Positions 1 through 11,803 of a stretch of DNA of 64,000 nt are shown here, piece after piece. Positions within the stretch are counted from its first letter, which is position 1, and each line of letters begins with the position of its first letter. The notes beneath the pieces were generated by a model. That model was given only the letters and a program-made list of their open reading frames with translations, was not told where the DNA came from and made no database searches. The DNA is from Dendrophyllia cribrosa (Eukaryota; Cnidaria; Anthozoa; Scleractinia; Dendrophylliidae): the NCBI GenBank assembly GCA_024195265.1, contig JAJLRJ010000005.1:47796894-47860893 (forward strand), read 5' to 3'. The position numbers were made by a program, and so were the translations under genes.

Positions 1-118
1 AATTTTGAAACCGATTTGATTTTTATTTTCCGTTGTTTCAGGTTCATTTCCATAATAACAGACAAAGGAAAACAAAAATTAAACTGGTTTGAAAATTTTC
101 AAACCAAAGAAATATTTG

Positions 119-272
119 AACCATGACACAAATGTTGTAGTTAATTTTTTATCTCAGGTAATTTTTATTTTTCCATTGTTTTTGGGTATGGTAATACATG
201 CTAATGAATTTGAAACAAAGGAAAAACAAAAATCACCTGAAATAAAAAATTAACTGCAACACAAACACATGG
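119..272. repeat. Inverted repeat (foldback/MITE-like)
   Basis: The two arms, about 119-175 and 222-272, are imperfect reverse complements of each other and both end in CCATG-type sequence. A second weaker inverted pair lies in 1-110. The remainder of 1-780 is AT-rich and holds no credible gene. Short ORFs at 396-629 show no family resemblance. Confidence 0.55.
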
Positions 273-783
273 TCAATACAGAAGAGTTGTAATTTTGGTC
301 CAATCTAAGCTTAAGGATGCGGCCTATTGCAATATGTTTGAGGAATTTTAGTTGTGGATCGTCCCTTAGTCAGGTTAAATGAGGGAACGTAACACTTGCC
401 TCAGAAAAATGCTGAAAAGAAGCCCAAGTGCATCAAAGTAAGGTTGGGAGTGGAAGCTCAGGCTGTGAACCTAATATGGTGCTCCAGCTTAAAGGGTGGG
501 TCCAAGTTGAAAATGAACTTTTACAAGTTCACAAGAAGAATTATCAAACTACATTACTTAATTATCCCAGCTGGTCCAATGATGGGAGAGATATTGGACA
601 AAATTTACTTTGAGGTGATGATTCTCTAGCTAGTATTGCATTGTGCATCACTACCTCGCATAATATCTTGCATCACACATTCTGAACCAAAGGGGTTGCC
701 TTTGAGGATACTTTCATTCAATAAATAAGTGGCTAAATGAGCACAGTGACCTATCTTTATTATATAACCTGTAAAGCGATATA

Positions 784-1700
784 CAGTCGAACCTCCCGTA
801 AGCGACCACCCAAAATGTCAAGCCTTGGTGGTCGCTTACGGGAGGCGGTCGCTTACGAGAGTTCAGACCATATTGGGTCAAAATTTAGCCTTATTAGCAT
901 ATGGTAACTGCGGAGACTTATCCCATGTGCCAATTCCCATCTAAACCCATGTAATAACTTTTAGTGGTCACAAAAATACTCAGTTTAAGCTTTCCAAAAT
1001 ATTTATTCAGAGTTTCACGGTTCGCTCCTGTTAATTTACCTAATAAGGCGAATGGCCGAACAAGGTCGAACAAGTCTCACGATAGTTACAAATTGAAACT
1101 TTAATGTTGTCTAAACGTTAAGGGGAACTGAACATGAACTAATAAGGATTGGATTGCTAGCTTTAAATTTGACAGCCTTTTTATATTACTGGTGATTTAC
1201 ATGTTAACAAGCGTAAAAACTGTACATTAACCCTTTAACACCCAAATTTCCACCAAAAATACCCTTTTTCGATTCAGGCTACAAATGCCATTTTATGGCC
1301 ATTATCTAACCAAATTGAGGCCGAACAGTCAAAAACATCGTTTACAGCTCGGAAACTAAACCCTCCTACCATTTGTAGAAGAATTTGAGAATTTGAGTTC
1401 GGCATAGGTTTTGAACGAGAAAAACAGGACTTGTCTTGAGGAATGCGATAATGTTACAACACCTCATTATCCAATTTCCGCTCTATTATCTGTCAAGTAG
1501 CTTCAAGTGGTCGCTTACGGGAGGTTAAAAACAAAAGAAAATTTCAAACTTTTAGCTCTAAAAGTGGTCGCGGTCGCGGTCGCTTACGAGAGGTGGTCGC
1601 TTACAAGAGGTTCCAAATATAGTGATTTGACTTGGAAACTTTTGGTATTTTGGAAAAAATGGTCGCTGAGGAGAGGTGGTCGCAACCGGAGGTTCGACTG
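784..1700. mobile_element. Non-autonomous pogo/Tigger-like DNA transposon
   Basis: The ends are inverted: left CAGTCGAACCTCCCGTAAGC, right the imperfect complement ending GGTTCGACTG. TA flanks both sides (782-783 and 1701-1702). A CAG terminus with a TA duplication fits the pogo/Tigger branch of Tc1/mariner. Sub-terminal copies of the motif GGTCGCTTACGGGAGG recur at about 830-860, 1508-1525 and 1567-1612, all inside the element. No transposase is present, so it would need one supplied in trans. A (ATT)n and a (TTG)n tract follow at 1745-1830. Confidence 0.75.
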
Positions 1701-2149
1701 TAGAGGAAAAATCACTTTTTTTATATGTATATTGTATGTAATTTTTATTATTATTATTATTATTTTTTTTTTGCTTTAGCTAAGGATTATTATTTTCTTT
1801 ATTACGATGTATTTTTGTTGTTGTTGTTGTCCTTCAGATATAAAACATTGTAAACGTGTGTACTTGGATACTAATAAAATATATATAAAAATATTAAAAA
1901 AAAAAAATCTTTATTATAATTCCATGTATTTGAAAAAAAAAAATACTACTCCATTATACATGTATATTTAAATTTGAATAATTTTTCTTTATTTGATTTT
2001 GAAATATTCTCATCCAATCATTATTACAGCCTTTGTATTTAGCATTACAATGGGAGCATGTGGATGTTGACATTGCCCTATTATGTTACTTTTTTCTCTT
2101 TTTTGGCAGCTTTAAGGAGTTTCACTGTAACATTGTTCTGCTATCATAA

Positions 2150-2366
2150 GAAACTGTAATGAAATGTGTTAGCTAGTTATGTGCGAGCTAGAGGAAGATG
2201 GTTATTTTAAATAGTTAACTGTTAATGTAGTCGTGGTAAGATGTCGTTAAGTGGTATGCATAATGATGGGATATAAAAAGGGTGGCACAACACTCGAACT
2301 AGTTAAAATAAAGACTGTTGGTTGTGGTCTTTCTCCTCCGGTTACATTTGGTGTCAGAAGTGGGAC
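2150..2366 (+). mobile_element. Probable LTR end plus primer-binding site remnant
   Basis: At 2349-2366 the sequence TGGTGTCAGAAGTGGGA is the kind of tRNA primer-binding site that directly follows the 5' LTR of many gypsy-type elements. Upstream is an AATAAAG polyadenylation-like signal (about 2306) and a terminal ACA. No gag or pol follows, so this is at most a fragment. The upstream LTR edge is not defined. The family is inferred from the PBS only. Confidence 0.45.
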
Positions 2367-2543
2367 TCGGCTCATCGCATTGAAACCTCCGCACGATCTT
2401 CGATCATCCACAACCAAGTATTCAATTGCAGGACTTATCGACGACTGCAACTGGAAGGTTAGATTGTTTCATATTGAGTTGATGTTGAAGATGGTAAAAA
2501 GTAAAGTCGCACACAAGCTATGGATGGCCCACTAGGCCGGAGC

Positions 2544-3348
2544 TTAAGGTGGCTGAACACAGTTTTACTGTACCTATGCATCATTCATTGTCATTTTAAA
2601 ACCACTAAAGTCTGGGTGCCCAAAATTGGCGAGGCATAAGAGTAAGCAACAAGCTTTATATTTTGATATTTTTGTTGAGCTTTTAGGGTGTTGCCATGGA
2701 AACAAGGTGGATTGTAAATCAGCCTGCAATATTTGGTTTCGTTTATTTTCAGAAAATCTAGTCACTAGATTTTGTACATCATTTGTCTCCAGTAAACTCG
2801 TAAAAATATTCGCATGTTAACACTAGTCTCATGTAATTTTGACAGAGGGATTTTCCGTAATTTGTTGTTTAATATGTTTGCGTTTTGTAAATATCTCCTC
2901 TGTTAGATTTCAAATTTTTGGTGGCAGGTGAGTTCGGCATTTTCGGAACTATTATTGTGCCAAATTTCGTGAAATTCTAATGAGTGGTTCCGTAGAAATT
3001 AGCACGTTTCCGAGGAAAGTCCCTAAAACATCCAGTCACAATTTTTTGGTCAACTGCGCATGCGTTGCATTTGACTGGGTTCTCGATCCAAAGACAAAAA
3101 TGACAAAAAGGGCAGTGTAGTTTCTTCAATGGTTCTATATATTATCTATTGATTCAACAAACATTTTTACAAACAACAAAGTTTTTTCATTTTAAGACGA
3201 AAAACAACACTTTCGCGATCCACGCTGAGCAAAATAAAATGATCGCTGAATAGGCGCCACGTTTGTTTTTCTCAAAACTTTGCGCGCGCTGACTCGCGTA
3301 AGCAGCTGAAATTGAAGAGTGCGCGCAAACTGTGTTCAGCCACCTTAA
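2544..3348. mobile_element. TTAA-flanked inverted-repeat element, copy 1
   Basis: The element starts TTAAGGTGGCTGAACACAG and ends with the complement, giving about 20-bp terminal inverted repeats with TTAA at both edges. A second copy of the whole element lies at 19896-20699 and aligns along its full length with scattered substitutions. TTAA targets are typical of piggyBac and Kolobok elements, but no transposase is encoded, so the superfamily is not settled. Small ORFs inside are not credible genes. Confidence 0.75.
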
Positions 3349-3369
3349 TCCGGTTTCTGAGTATTAAGC

Positions 3370-3800
3370 AACTAGGAATATTGCTACTCCCCCCTGGATG
3401 GGATGCTAGTCCATCACAGGATGACCTGGTTTATATACTATAAAGTGACTAGGAGTATTACTACTCCTCCCTGGATGGGATGCTAGTCCATCACAGGGTG
3501 ACCTGGTTTATATACTATGAAGTGACTGGGAGTATTACTACTCCCCCCTGGATGGGATGCTAGTCCATCACAGGGTAACCTGGTTTATATACTATGAAGT
3601 GACTAGGAATATTGCTACTCCCCCTGGATGGGATGCTAGTCCATCACAGGGTGACCTGGTTTATATACTATGAAGTAACTAGGAATATTGCTACTCCCCC
3701 CTGGATGGGATGCTAGTCCATCACAGGGTGACCTGGTTTATATACTATGAAGTAACTAGGAATATTGCTACTCCCCCCTGGATGGGATGCTAGTCCATCG
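3370..3800. repeat. Minisatellite, unit about 78 bp, six copies
   Basis: The block CTGGATGGGATGCTAGTCCA recurs about every 77-79 bp from about 3395 to 3800, followed each time by a TATATACTATGAAGT segment. Copies differ by single substitutions. No coding potential is seen. Confidence 0.85.
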
Positions 3801-4667
3801 CTGTTGTCGAGTTGATGTCGAAGACTGAGATTATTCCGAGGGCTGAAGGTTAGGGTAAAAAACTGTGCAGTTGATTTGTGCACGTTAAAGTTGAGTTATC
3901 ACACTTCAGTTGATATTGTAGTTGCTGAAAGTAGTTCAGTCTGCTTTGTTTACCTTTGAATCCTTGTTGTAGTCGGTTGCCATTGTAGTTTAGTTGTTGC
4001 TTGCGTGATCAGGCGACCGTTACATTTGAACTTGTAGTTGTGATTGTTGTGATAGTTGTAAGTGACATTGGATAAGATTTAGGATGGCAATTGCAGAAGG
4101 CAGCTACTTTATGTTATTTCGTTGATGCCAGAGTTTTCCTGACAAATTGAAACAATATTTTCACCGTATATTATTTATGTGCCATAAAAGTACATTCCTT
4201 GAAGGTTTCATCCTGTTTGCTTCACTAGATTTCAGTTGATGTGATCAGAAGCAATGTATTAAATATGCTCATTCTACTCACAGAAGTAACACTTTTGTTA
4301 GGGAAGCGTTCATTTAAAAACTAGTCGATGAATTTTTTTTTAAAATCTTTTGATCTAAAGTTGTACATGTAATGCTATCTCTGCAAATTTCAAGTGCATT
4401 GAACCATTTTAAGGGCGCGAAATAAAATTAAAAGTATTGGGGACTTTTGCATTCCAAAGTTTTATTGCCGTATTATTTGTTGACAGCTGGTTTATTTCAG
4501 GACTTTCTCTTTTGTCTACATTCTACATATTTGTGCGCTTTTGAAACAACACGTTTGCCATGCCTGCATGCTCCAAAGCGATCGTGAAAATTCTTTTCAT
4601 AGTACAATGACTACAATGGCAATTAACATAAGGCTGCGCTCATGCACATGTAACACGTTTAAAATTT

Positions 4668-4703
<36 letters not shown>

Positions 4704-4867
4704 GTAATAATAATTACAATCAGGTCTTTCAACAGAAAAGCCCATTCACCCGAAAGTGGTTTTCAATAGGGTCCTGTATGTATGAAAAGTTGTAAATAAA
4801 ATAAATAAGTTAAACTATCTGATACATATATTAATATACAAATAAAATAAAATATTAAGGACTAAAT
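3801..4867. other. Non-coding stretch with a microsatellite
   Basis: No gene is supported here. A (TAA)n tract sits at about 4669-4712. The 84-residue ORF across it is a by-product of the repeat. Confidence 0.6.
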
Positions 4868-5400
4868 CGAGAAGAACTAGGAGCTAAAAAGTTTAAGCTT
4901 AAAATTCGCTAAAGAGTTCGAATCTCTGACTAACAAGTGCAAATTGTTCCAGTCGAGGGAGGCAAAAGAAGTAGTCTGCCACTGGCTCCAATTACGTTTA
5001 GCCAGTGGCCTCCTGATATCACGCCTTGAGCGTGTGTTGTGGGAGTGAAACTCTCCGTTGCTGTGAATAACAGATTGGTAGTTGAAATCAATCAGATTGT
5101 TCATGCACTTGTACATGAAGATAGCTCGATGTTTGGCTCGTCTAACAGAAAGAGTGTTCCAATGTCAGTGACTGTAGAGCTTCAGTGGCTGATGAGAAAT
5201 ACGGCAAGTCTAAAATTGAGCGGCTGCATTGTTCTGGAGAACTTGCAAATTGTTCATGAGTGCTTTGTTACCCCTGTCACCCCAGATAATGTCACAGTAA
5301 TCAAATAATGGTAAAATAAGCGAGTTAAAAAACACAATCCGAGCTTGCAAACAAATATACCGCTTGATTCGGTTAAAGAGACCCAATTCAATAGCGAAGA
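4868..5400 (-). pseudogene. LINE reverse-transcriptase 3' remnant
   Basis: On the minus strand, translation gives the tail region of a non-LTR reverse transcriptase. The block around 5305-5215 has the FDYCDIIWG and LQVLQNNAAA pattern that ends the RT domain in jockey/CR1-like elements, and is followed by a stop. A second open piece at 5116-4877 has the HNTRSRRDIRRP and WNNL pattern of the extreme C-terminus. The two pieces are in broken frames and the catalytic core is absent. This is a dead 5'-truncated copy. Confidence 0.75.
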
Positions 5401-5430
5401 TTGATGAAGCAGTGTGGCCAGCAATAGAGA

Positions 5431-5641
5431 TAGACTGCTAGCTGTCCCTTTTCAGTCAATCGAGCGGGCGAGCTAATCACGAAAACAAGCTTGGTGAGAC
5501 TGGAGCGAGCGAACGAGCCGAGGGGAAACTGGGGGAGAGCCCCCTCGGTTCGCATAACTTTTCGCTCGCTCGCCGCTCGGATCGCCGATCGCGTATTTGC
5601 TCGCCCGCTCGACTATCCAGAGAGGGACTGCTAGCAGTCTA
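5431..5641. mobile_element. MITE with 9-bp target duplication
   Basis: Ends are TAGACTGCTAGC and its complement GCTAGCAGTCTA. The 9-mer CAATAGAGA occurs just outside both ends (5422-5430 and 5642-5650). Arms continue imperfectly through CGAGCGGGCGAGC. A 9-bp duplication with long inverted arms fits Mutator-like (MULE) non-autonomous elements, which is an inference since nothing is encoded. Confidence 0.75.
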
Positions 5642-5836
5642 CAATAGAGACAGTGGAAAATGAAATTGTAATGGCAGATGGTAGTGTAAAATAATGTCTG
5701 GGTACGGTAGGGGAACGTTAAGTGGAAGGGAAGAGAGTCAGGCACGAGGATAACGCGGACTCTGGGAACGAGATTGTTTTTTTTTCTTTAAAACAATGAA
5801 TAATACAACAACTATTAGATTCGGGTTTCAGGTGAA

Positions 5837-5878
5837 TCCGGAATAATCAAGGTCTTGGTAAGTGTTGATTATTCCGGA
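5837..5878. repeat. Short perfect hairpin
   Basis: TCCGGAATAATCAA (5837-5850) and its exact complement (5865-5878) are separated by 14 nt. Function unknown. Confidence 0.6.
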
Positions 5879-5879
5879 T

Positions 5880-6749
5880 ATAAAAAAACCTCATGCAGTG
5901 AATAATTGTTTATTATCTGAACAGGAATCATCCGTTTTAAGACGAAGGATGTAAATATAATAGTAGACGTCTGCGGGCGGGCTATAAAAGACTACTTTGT
6001 ATACAGGCTACTTTGTATACAGGCCTACGTAAAAGACCGGGAAAACCGTTAGTTGGTCGATCAACTCATCAACCGTGTAGAAATGTATTTATTAATAAAG
6101 TTCGAATAAAGTGATATTTCGCAGACTCTCCGTAGTTAATAGCTAGTTCTCATCATTCATTTATCATCAAGGCTTGAAATCATCTTTACGTTCTTTAATT
6201 TATTATTTGGACTTTTTCTTGTATGTCATCAAAAGAAGACAGCTGAAACAAGACACGAAAATTTTACCAAGTTCGTTTTGTCTACTGTAGTATATTGATT
6301 TGAACTTGAACTAGTAGAGAATATTGACGACAACAAGGAAAATGTTAATCTTCCCCTATCCAACCAGAACTTTATTACGTTATTGCCTTCGGAAACTTAT
6401 TAAACCCGCATAACATACAAATTTCCTGTTGTCATTTATGAAAACTATTATTCATGTTAAACGCAATTTGTTTGTTGTTTGTTCAAGGACGAAAGTTAAT
6501 GGAAATTTTGTAAAAGCTTAAATTTTGGAACAATTATGTTTGCAGAGTGTGCCGTGAGTAAAATAGTTGATTGATATATGAAATTACTGCTTTTATCATC
6601 ATGCTTTTAGCAATAAAAGCTTCAGTCAGGCATACACGGGCAACACCTTTGAACGTGCGTGGATTCTGCTGTTCATGTTAACTTTTACGAAACCATAAAA
6701 TCTTGATTTTGCTGAAAACAATAAGATTTGGAACAAAAAATATTTTACG
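5880..6749. other. Non-coding stretch upstream of receptor gene
   Basis: No gene is seen. The segment 5940-6130 carries a CTATAAAAGA TATA-like box and AATAAAG signals, and its start (GATGTAAATATAATAGTAGACGTC) recurs in similar form at about 12285-12320. Together these suggest a solo LTR or LTR fragment, at low confidence. Confidence 0.4.
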
Positions 6750-7800
6750 ATGGAAAATGCTACCAAATCGTCTATGTCTGGTGCCAAAGGAGATAGCTAC
6801 GAGCTAATAATCGCAAAAACATCAATTTGCATGTTTGTCCTTGCTGTGTCGCTCATCGAAAACATTCTGGTGCTTGTTTGTGTTAAAGAAGGACTTAAGA
6901 AATCGTCTGAGGACTGCCAACAATTATTTTATAGCGAACATGACTGTGGCCGATGTTCTGTTTGCTTTGCAGAATTTACCGCTTGCATACAACAACCTTG
7001 TACTAAACGGCCACTGGGTCCTTCAAGGAAGCATTGGGATGGTTTTATGCAAGATAGACACGTTCTTCTCTCTTATTTCCATGGTGACAACCAACCTTAC
7101 CATCCTAGCGATCGCCGTTAATCGATTCTTGGCCGTGTACGTCCCCTTCAAGAAGATCATCACTCGTAGAGTTTGCTTCGTTATTATTTTTCTAACCTGG
7201 CTCATCTCTACCATGTTTGCCTCACCCATGTTGTATTATGCTGATTTGAAAAGACGAACTGAAGTTTACACCGTTTGCACGCTTGAAGATGAGCAAGTTC
7301 TGAAACTATGGTACATCGTTTTGGCGGGAATTCTGGCTACAACACTTGTGGCGATGCTTGTGTTGTACACTGCCATTGGAGTGAAGTTGTGGCGGCGGAG
7401 AAAGTTTCCCGGCAACCAAAGCCAGGCAATGCATGTACGAAGAGAAAAGCGAAATCGCGACATTTTCAAGATGTTGATCACATTAATAGTTGTATTCTAC
7501 GTTTGCTATGTACCTGTCATCACGCTAAGTCTGTCTCATTTCCTTGGCTTTTTCAGCGTATTCAAGAAAAAGCACGGTCGTTTTATTGCGGTTGTGATGA
7601 TGTTCACGAATGGTGCCATAAACCCCATCATTTATTACATTTTCAACGAGAGCTTCCGTGACGGTGTCAAGGCAGCCCTGGTCAAATGCGGTTGCTGCCG
7701 AGGAGCTGCGTACGCTGTTGACACACCAATGGCCGCGACGGGTGGAGCCGCTGTCAGTGGATATGGTAGAAGACCTACGAGAACCTCGACCGAAATGTAA
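6750..7800 (+). pseudogene. Class A GPCR, frameshifted
   Basis: A single-exon seven-transmembrane receptor of the rhodopsin class, acting at the plasma membrane; the ligand is not identifiable. The first about 48 residues (N-terminus with an N-glycosylation NAT site, and TM1) are in the frame starting at 6750. The rest (TM2 to TM7 and tail) is in the next frame and is open to 7800. The switch falls between about 6885 and 6915 near the runs TTAAAGAAGG/ACTTAAGAAA, a one-base gain or two-base loss. TM2 has VADVL, TM3 ends AVNRF instead of DRY, TM7 has NPIIYY. The conserved TM3 Cys and ECL2 Cys are present. The next gene at 9694 is a related receptor, suggesting a tandem duplicate. A sequencing error would give the same picture, so pseudogene status is not certain. 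Confidence 0.75.
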
Positions 7801-9693
7801 ATGGAAATAAACTGAACACTCCGTGATGTATCCATATAAACTACACATAGCCTTTATTTTTGCACGGTCTAGAAATGGAGATTTATGTTTTGCTGTAGTA
7901 AGCGACGAACAGTAAATTTTACACTTGAGAAATAGTGTTTAATGATCCTTTCACTCCCAGAGTCAATTCTGGAGACATGCAATGTAGTTCTAACTTTTGA
8001 ATCTCTGGACTAAATACTACAGTGTAACCCCTTCGGCAATACTTTTGCATGTTACCATTGTTTTGCAATATTTTACAAAATGTAATTTGGAATTTTTGTT
8101 GGTTTTTGTTGATTTTTGTTGAATCTTGATCCAGACGACCAACGAGAACTTTGACATAACTGTAAATTGACACTAGAAAACTTTTAAAATTAAAATGAAC
8201 GCTGGATATATGCGCATTGACTTGGCGTTTAGAAATAAAGATTCCCGATTTGCTGTAGAGTCAGCAAATCGAAATAGAGATTTACATTTTGCTGTAGTGA
8301 GCGATGAACAGTAAAGATTGCACTATAAAAAGGATAAACTGTGTTTGGGCTGAATAGGTGAACTGGAATTAAGTAAGTAGTATTTGATGTTCTTTCTATT
8401 AAGACAATGACACTTGTCATGAATGACTGAGTGATTTCATTTTAAATCATTTTTGTAGGCTTCTATTTGCTCGATATGCAAATATGAGATTGTACAGCTG
8501 ACATAAAGACGTGTTTTTAATTTTACTGTATGAATTAGTTTATTGTTAAATTAATTTCGAGGAAAGAAACATTTTAGATCTGCGCTTAAGCTTTAAAAAA
8601 TATAAACTTGTGAAATTTAAACTCGCTATCGCAAACTACGTTTTATTAAAGTTGTCCTCATGCCTTTTAGTTTATTGTTATTAAAGAAAAAAAAGCATGA
8701 TTTAATTGCCTTTATTCTTGTCGAGTTGTCTTTTATGCTTAACACAGAGATGGGCCGGAGCATCGCATCGTAGTACAGTGGAGACTGAATGTATAAGCCC
8801 TTTTCTGTATTGCAGTGCATAAACATGTGAAGTAAGTTATACGAGTTTTTCGTGTCAAGGGTTTCGTGTATTCTAAATAATTACACGAAAATGAATCCCT
8901 GAGATCGAGGTGTTGTTCTGTAACTGTTCTACCTTCAGTTTAAAACTAGCCAACCGTTATCTGTCGACCACACCCACCCAATGTGCCGAGATTTCTGAGA
9001 AGCTGGTCCCTGAGCGTGGTTTTTTTTTTTTGCTTCACCTACAGGCCTTTTACTATATTACGTCACATACGTACAACTACCGATGAACCCTGTTAATACG
9101 ACTTCAAACGCACTACAAAACCCTGTCTGTTTAACGGCTGTTTTAGGTAAGACAATCACTGCATCAACCTGTTTTGGGCCCCAAATGCCTGTAATATTTC
9201 AAGGTGACCATAACACTGAGTAAAAAAATATGGTGGAAATGTAAGGTTCAACTCAACCAGAATCCTCCATTTTTGAATTCAGACAGATGCGTAGGTTTTA
9301 ATCTTCTTTTCCCATCAACTACACAAACAATTTTAGCAGGATGACTAAAATGTCTACTGCGCCGCATCACCCGGTTGGTAGGAGTGTACTGATTAATCAG
9401 TGTTTAGATTAGATCGCTAATGCACGCACACGACTTGTTTGCACATTTAATTCACCTAGAAGCTTATTTGACCAACTTAGAGTCGAACGAAATCATTTGT
9501 GCATGGTTAACAGCGAGCAATAAACTACTGAGACAACAAATTCAGGACATTCAGCGTCTCTTCACCTTCGGAATTGATTGCACATTCGATCCTCATATTG
9601 GAGAAGGTCAATTGACGGCCTGTAACGAAAATCTTCATTCATTTGCTATTTTCGATCACCTGAAAGTTTATGTGAACGGAATAAAATCCAACA
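7801..9693. other. Non-coding intergenic stretch between receptors
   Basis: No gene is supported. Two partial copies of a dispersed repeat are visible: one around 7925-8060 with CTCCCAGAGTCAATTCTGGAG-like sequence, whose relatives lie near 12850-12920 in opposite orientation, and a pair of similar segments at about 7868-7920 and 8230-8325. A 93-residue ORF at 9420-9701 overlaps the start of the next receptor and has no recognisable family. Confidence 0.5.
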
Positions 9694-10845
9694 ATGAATA
9701 ACACGAATGCAACAAATCTCAGCATTAATCCTGGAGACGGTCAACAAACTGCTTGGAAGATTGCAAAAATGTTCGGTTACTACGTTCTGATTCTTTTCTC
9801 TTTGATCGGCAACACAGTTGTCATTAAAGCTATTAAAAGGATTGGAAAGACAATGAGAAGACAAGTACACTACATATTCATTGTAAACCTATCTGTGGCC
9901 GATTTACTTTTTGCAATGGAGAACATTCCCATAACCTACACTCAAATTTTGCTGAATGGAGCATGGCAAGTCGATGGCCGTTTTGGTAACTTTCTCTGTC
10001 AGTTTGATATGTTCCTCTCTGCAATATTTATTTTGTCCTCGAATCTCACCATTGTAGCCATTGCGTTGGAGAAGTTCTGTGGAATATATTTTCCAATGAG
10101 GAAGTTTGTTTCAAGAAAACGCGCATATTTAATCCTCGCATCCGCATGGCTTGTTGGTGCACTTTATTCTCTTCCGCTGTTTTTCTTTGTGAATCTCCGA
10201 AAATATCCCGATGGAAAATTCATGTGCTTTATTTGCATTCACTGTGACAAAATTGTTCAGTGGTTTGTATTTCAAACAATGCTGTTAGCAACTGGATTCA
10301 TTATTACACTTGCTTTGTATTCTGCAATTGGGATGAAAATATGGCTCCGCAAAATGCCTGGAATTCATCTTTACGAAGTTCAAAGAAGAACACAAGCGAA
10401 AAAACACAAAGCTCTCAAAATGCTTTCATTATTGGTTATTTTATTCTATATTTCTTTTATAGCATTTTGGATTTATCAGCTTGCTCTTCACTTCGGCTTT
10501 CACGACAAACTTGGTTCCCATTACGGCAAAATTGCCGCTTTTCTTATGTTCTGCAACGGAGCTATAAACCCTGTTATATACAGTATCTATAACTTGGAGA
10601 TTCGTCGTGAATTGAAATCATTATTTTGTTGTTTAAACAAGAGATCTCCAAATATTATGCAATCTTCTTTTAAGACTAGTAGAAGGCGAAATAGGAATTC
10701 AAAAATGGAAACATTCAACAGGAAATCATCACAGAAAGCTGAAGGAAAGAAATGCAATGCTTCGTTTAAGGCATACAGCAATGGAAAAGGCTCTCAGCTC
10801 GCCTTTATGACGACTCACGCTTGTGACTTTTCTCAAAGCTGGTAA
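9694..10845 (+). CDS. Class A G-protein-coupled receptor
   Basis: An intact single-exon receptor of 383 residues, predicted in the plasma membrane with seven helices. The N-terminus has stacked N-glycosylation sites (NNTNATNLS). TM1 has the GN pair (LIGNTVV), TM2 LSVADLL, TM3 starts with the conserved Cys (LCQFDMF) and ends ALEKF in place of DRY. TM7 carries NPVIYSIYN, followed by an amphipathic helix and a Cys pair (LFCC) suited to palmitoylation. TM5-TM6 are joined by a short basic loop ending AKKHKALKML. The start at 9694 is the first Met before the glycosylated N-terminus. The layout matches the frameshifted gene at 6750 (similar TM2, TM7 and loop lengths). The ligand is unknown; the replaced DRY motif may change G-protein coupling or constitutive activity. 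Confidence 0.88.
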   Translation: MNNTNATNLSINPGDGQQTAWKIAKMFGYYVLILFSLIGNTVVIKAIKRIGKTMRRQVHYIFIVNLSVADLLFAMENIPITYTQILLNGAWQVDGRFGNFLCQFDMFLSAIFILSSNLTIVAIALEKFCGIYFPMRKFVSRKRAYLILASAWLVGALYSLPLFFFVNLRKYPDGKFMCFICIHCDKIVQWFVFQTMLLATGFIITLALYSAIGMKIWLRKMPGIHLYEVQRRTQAKKHKALKMLSLLVILFYISFIAFWIYQLALHFGFHDKLGSHYGKIAAFLMFCNGAINPVIYSIYNLEIRRELKSLFCCLNKRSPNIMQSSFKTSRRRNRNSKMETFNRKSSQKAEGKKCNASFKAYSNGKGSQLAFMTTHACDFSQSW

Positions 10846-11183
10846 ATATTTACCAAGCGATGACAACCTGGCTCAGAAAGATCTATGAAAAAACAAACGA
10901 GGCATACTGGATGGTATTTTATAAAGCTGACTCCAAAAATAATACAATCAAATGAATGTAAATGTCAACCATTTGTCATATTTTAGATCTGCATTAAGGT
11001 TTGCAATTGCCATAAGCCACCAAGTAGTCTAAGCCATGAGTTTGCTGTATTTTACTTTACACTAATTGCTTATGAAAACCCCCAAGACAAGGTCATACAC
11101 AATGTAGCGGCATGTCTGCAGTTTGGAAACAGCCTCCTGCTCCTCAGTCTTTTGGCTGTGATACGCGGCAGCTGCTAAAGTAA

Positions 11184-11364
11184 TAGCCTGCAGAACAGAC
11201 GTTATTTTTTTAAGCGTTTCAGGCGAGCGCGGCAGGCGAACGCGAAGCGCGAGGCGAACGCGAAGCGCGAGGCGAGCGCGGAGCGCGAGGGGAGCTCGCG
11301 CTTCGCGCTCGCCTGCCGCGCTCACCTGTAACTCTTAAAAAAATAACGCCTGTTCTGCAGGCTA
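11184..11364. mobile_element. MITE with 9-bp target duplication
   Basis: Ends TAGCCTGCAGAACAG and complement CTGTTCTGCAGGCTA are flanked on both sides by CTAAAGTAA (11175-11183 and 11365-11373). The interior is GC-rich with repeated CGCGAAGCGCGAGG blocks that form further inverted pairs. A 9-bp duplication fits MULE-type elements. The antisense ORF here is repeat-derived. Confidence 0.8.
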
Positions 11365-11451
11365 CTAAAGTAAATGTTCAGCCACGTAGCACTGGTGATA
11401 CAAACAAGGAATCAGATAATTAACTCTGTGTGTAAATTATAGTGCTAAGGT

Positions 11452-11585
11452 CAACCCATAAATTTCCCTGTACTGAGCGTTAGCCCCAGTAAGGAAATGA
11501 GGGAGGTCAAAGATTTTTTTCTTTCCCTCGTGTGGTCCCTCAGTTACTAGGGCTAACGCTCAATACAGGGAAATTTATGCGTTGA
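11452..11585. repeat. Inverted-repeat element
   Basis: Left arm TCAACCCATAAATTTCCCTG and the right arm complement (ending ATGCGTTGA) match over about 37 bp with three differences, then a short loop containing GAGGGA. This is a small MITE-like hairpin; no clear target duplication is seen. Confidence 0.65.
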
Positions 11586-11608
11586 TTTCTGCCGTCCAAA
11601 GAACGAGA

Positions 11609-11803
11609 TGACGTAGAAAATACTTGAGTTTCGTTCTTTTGTATGCTCACAGTGTGTTTCATTCCCTTTCTTCAAAAGAATGTCAGACTGTGATGAAGTT
11701 ATGTCTTCTACAGAGTCTCTGTCAGACAGACAGAAAGTCGCCGAGGTCGAAGACTTCTCCTTTGCCGCCATGATACTCGTGAGTTGAAGTATTTTCTACG
11801 TCA
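11609..11803. repeat. Inverted repeat
   Basis: TGACGTAGAAAATACT at 11609-11624 is exactly complemented at 11788-11803, with about 160 bp between. It is probably another small non-autonomous element directly abutting the previous one. The stretch 11804-12512 shows nothing further beyond AT-rich DNA and the LTR-like fragment near 12285-12320. Confidence 0.55.

Noticed and set aside
11062..11325. 87-residue Arg/Ala/Leu-rich ORF
   Set aside because: Comes from GC-rich repeats inside a MITE.
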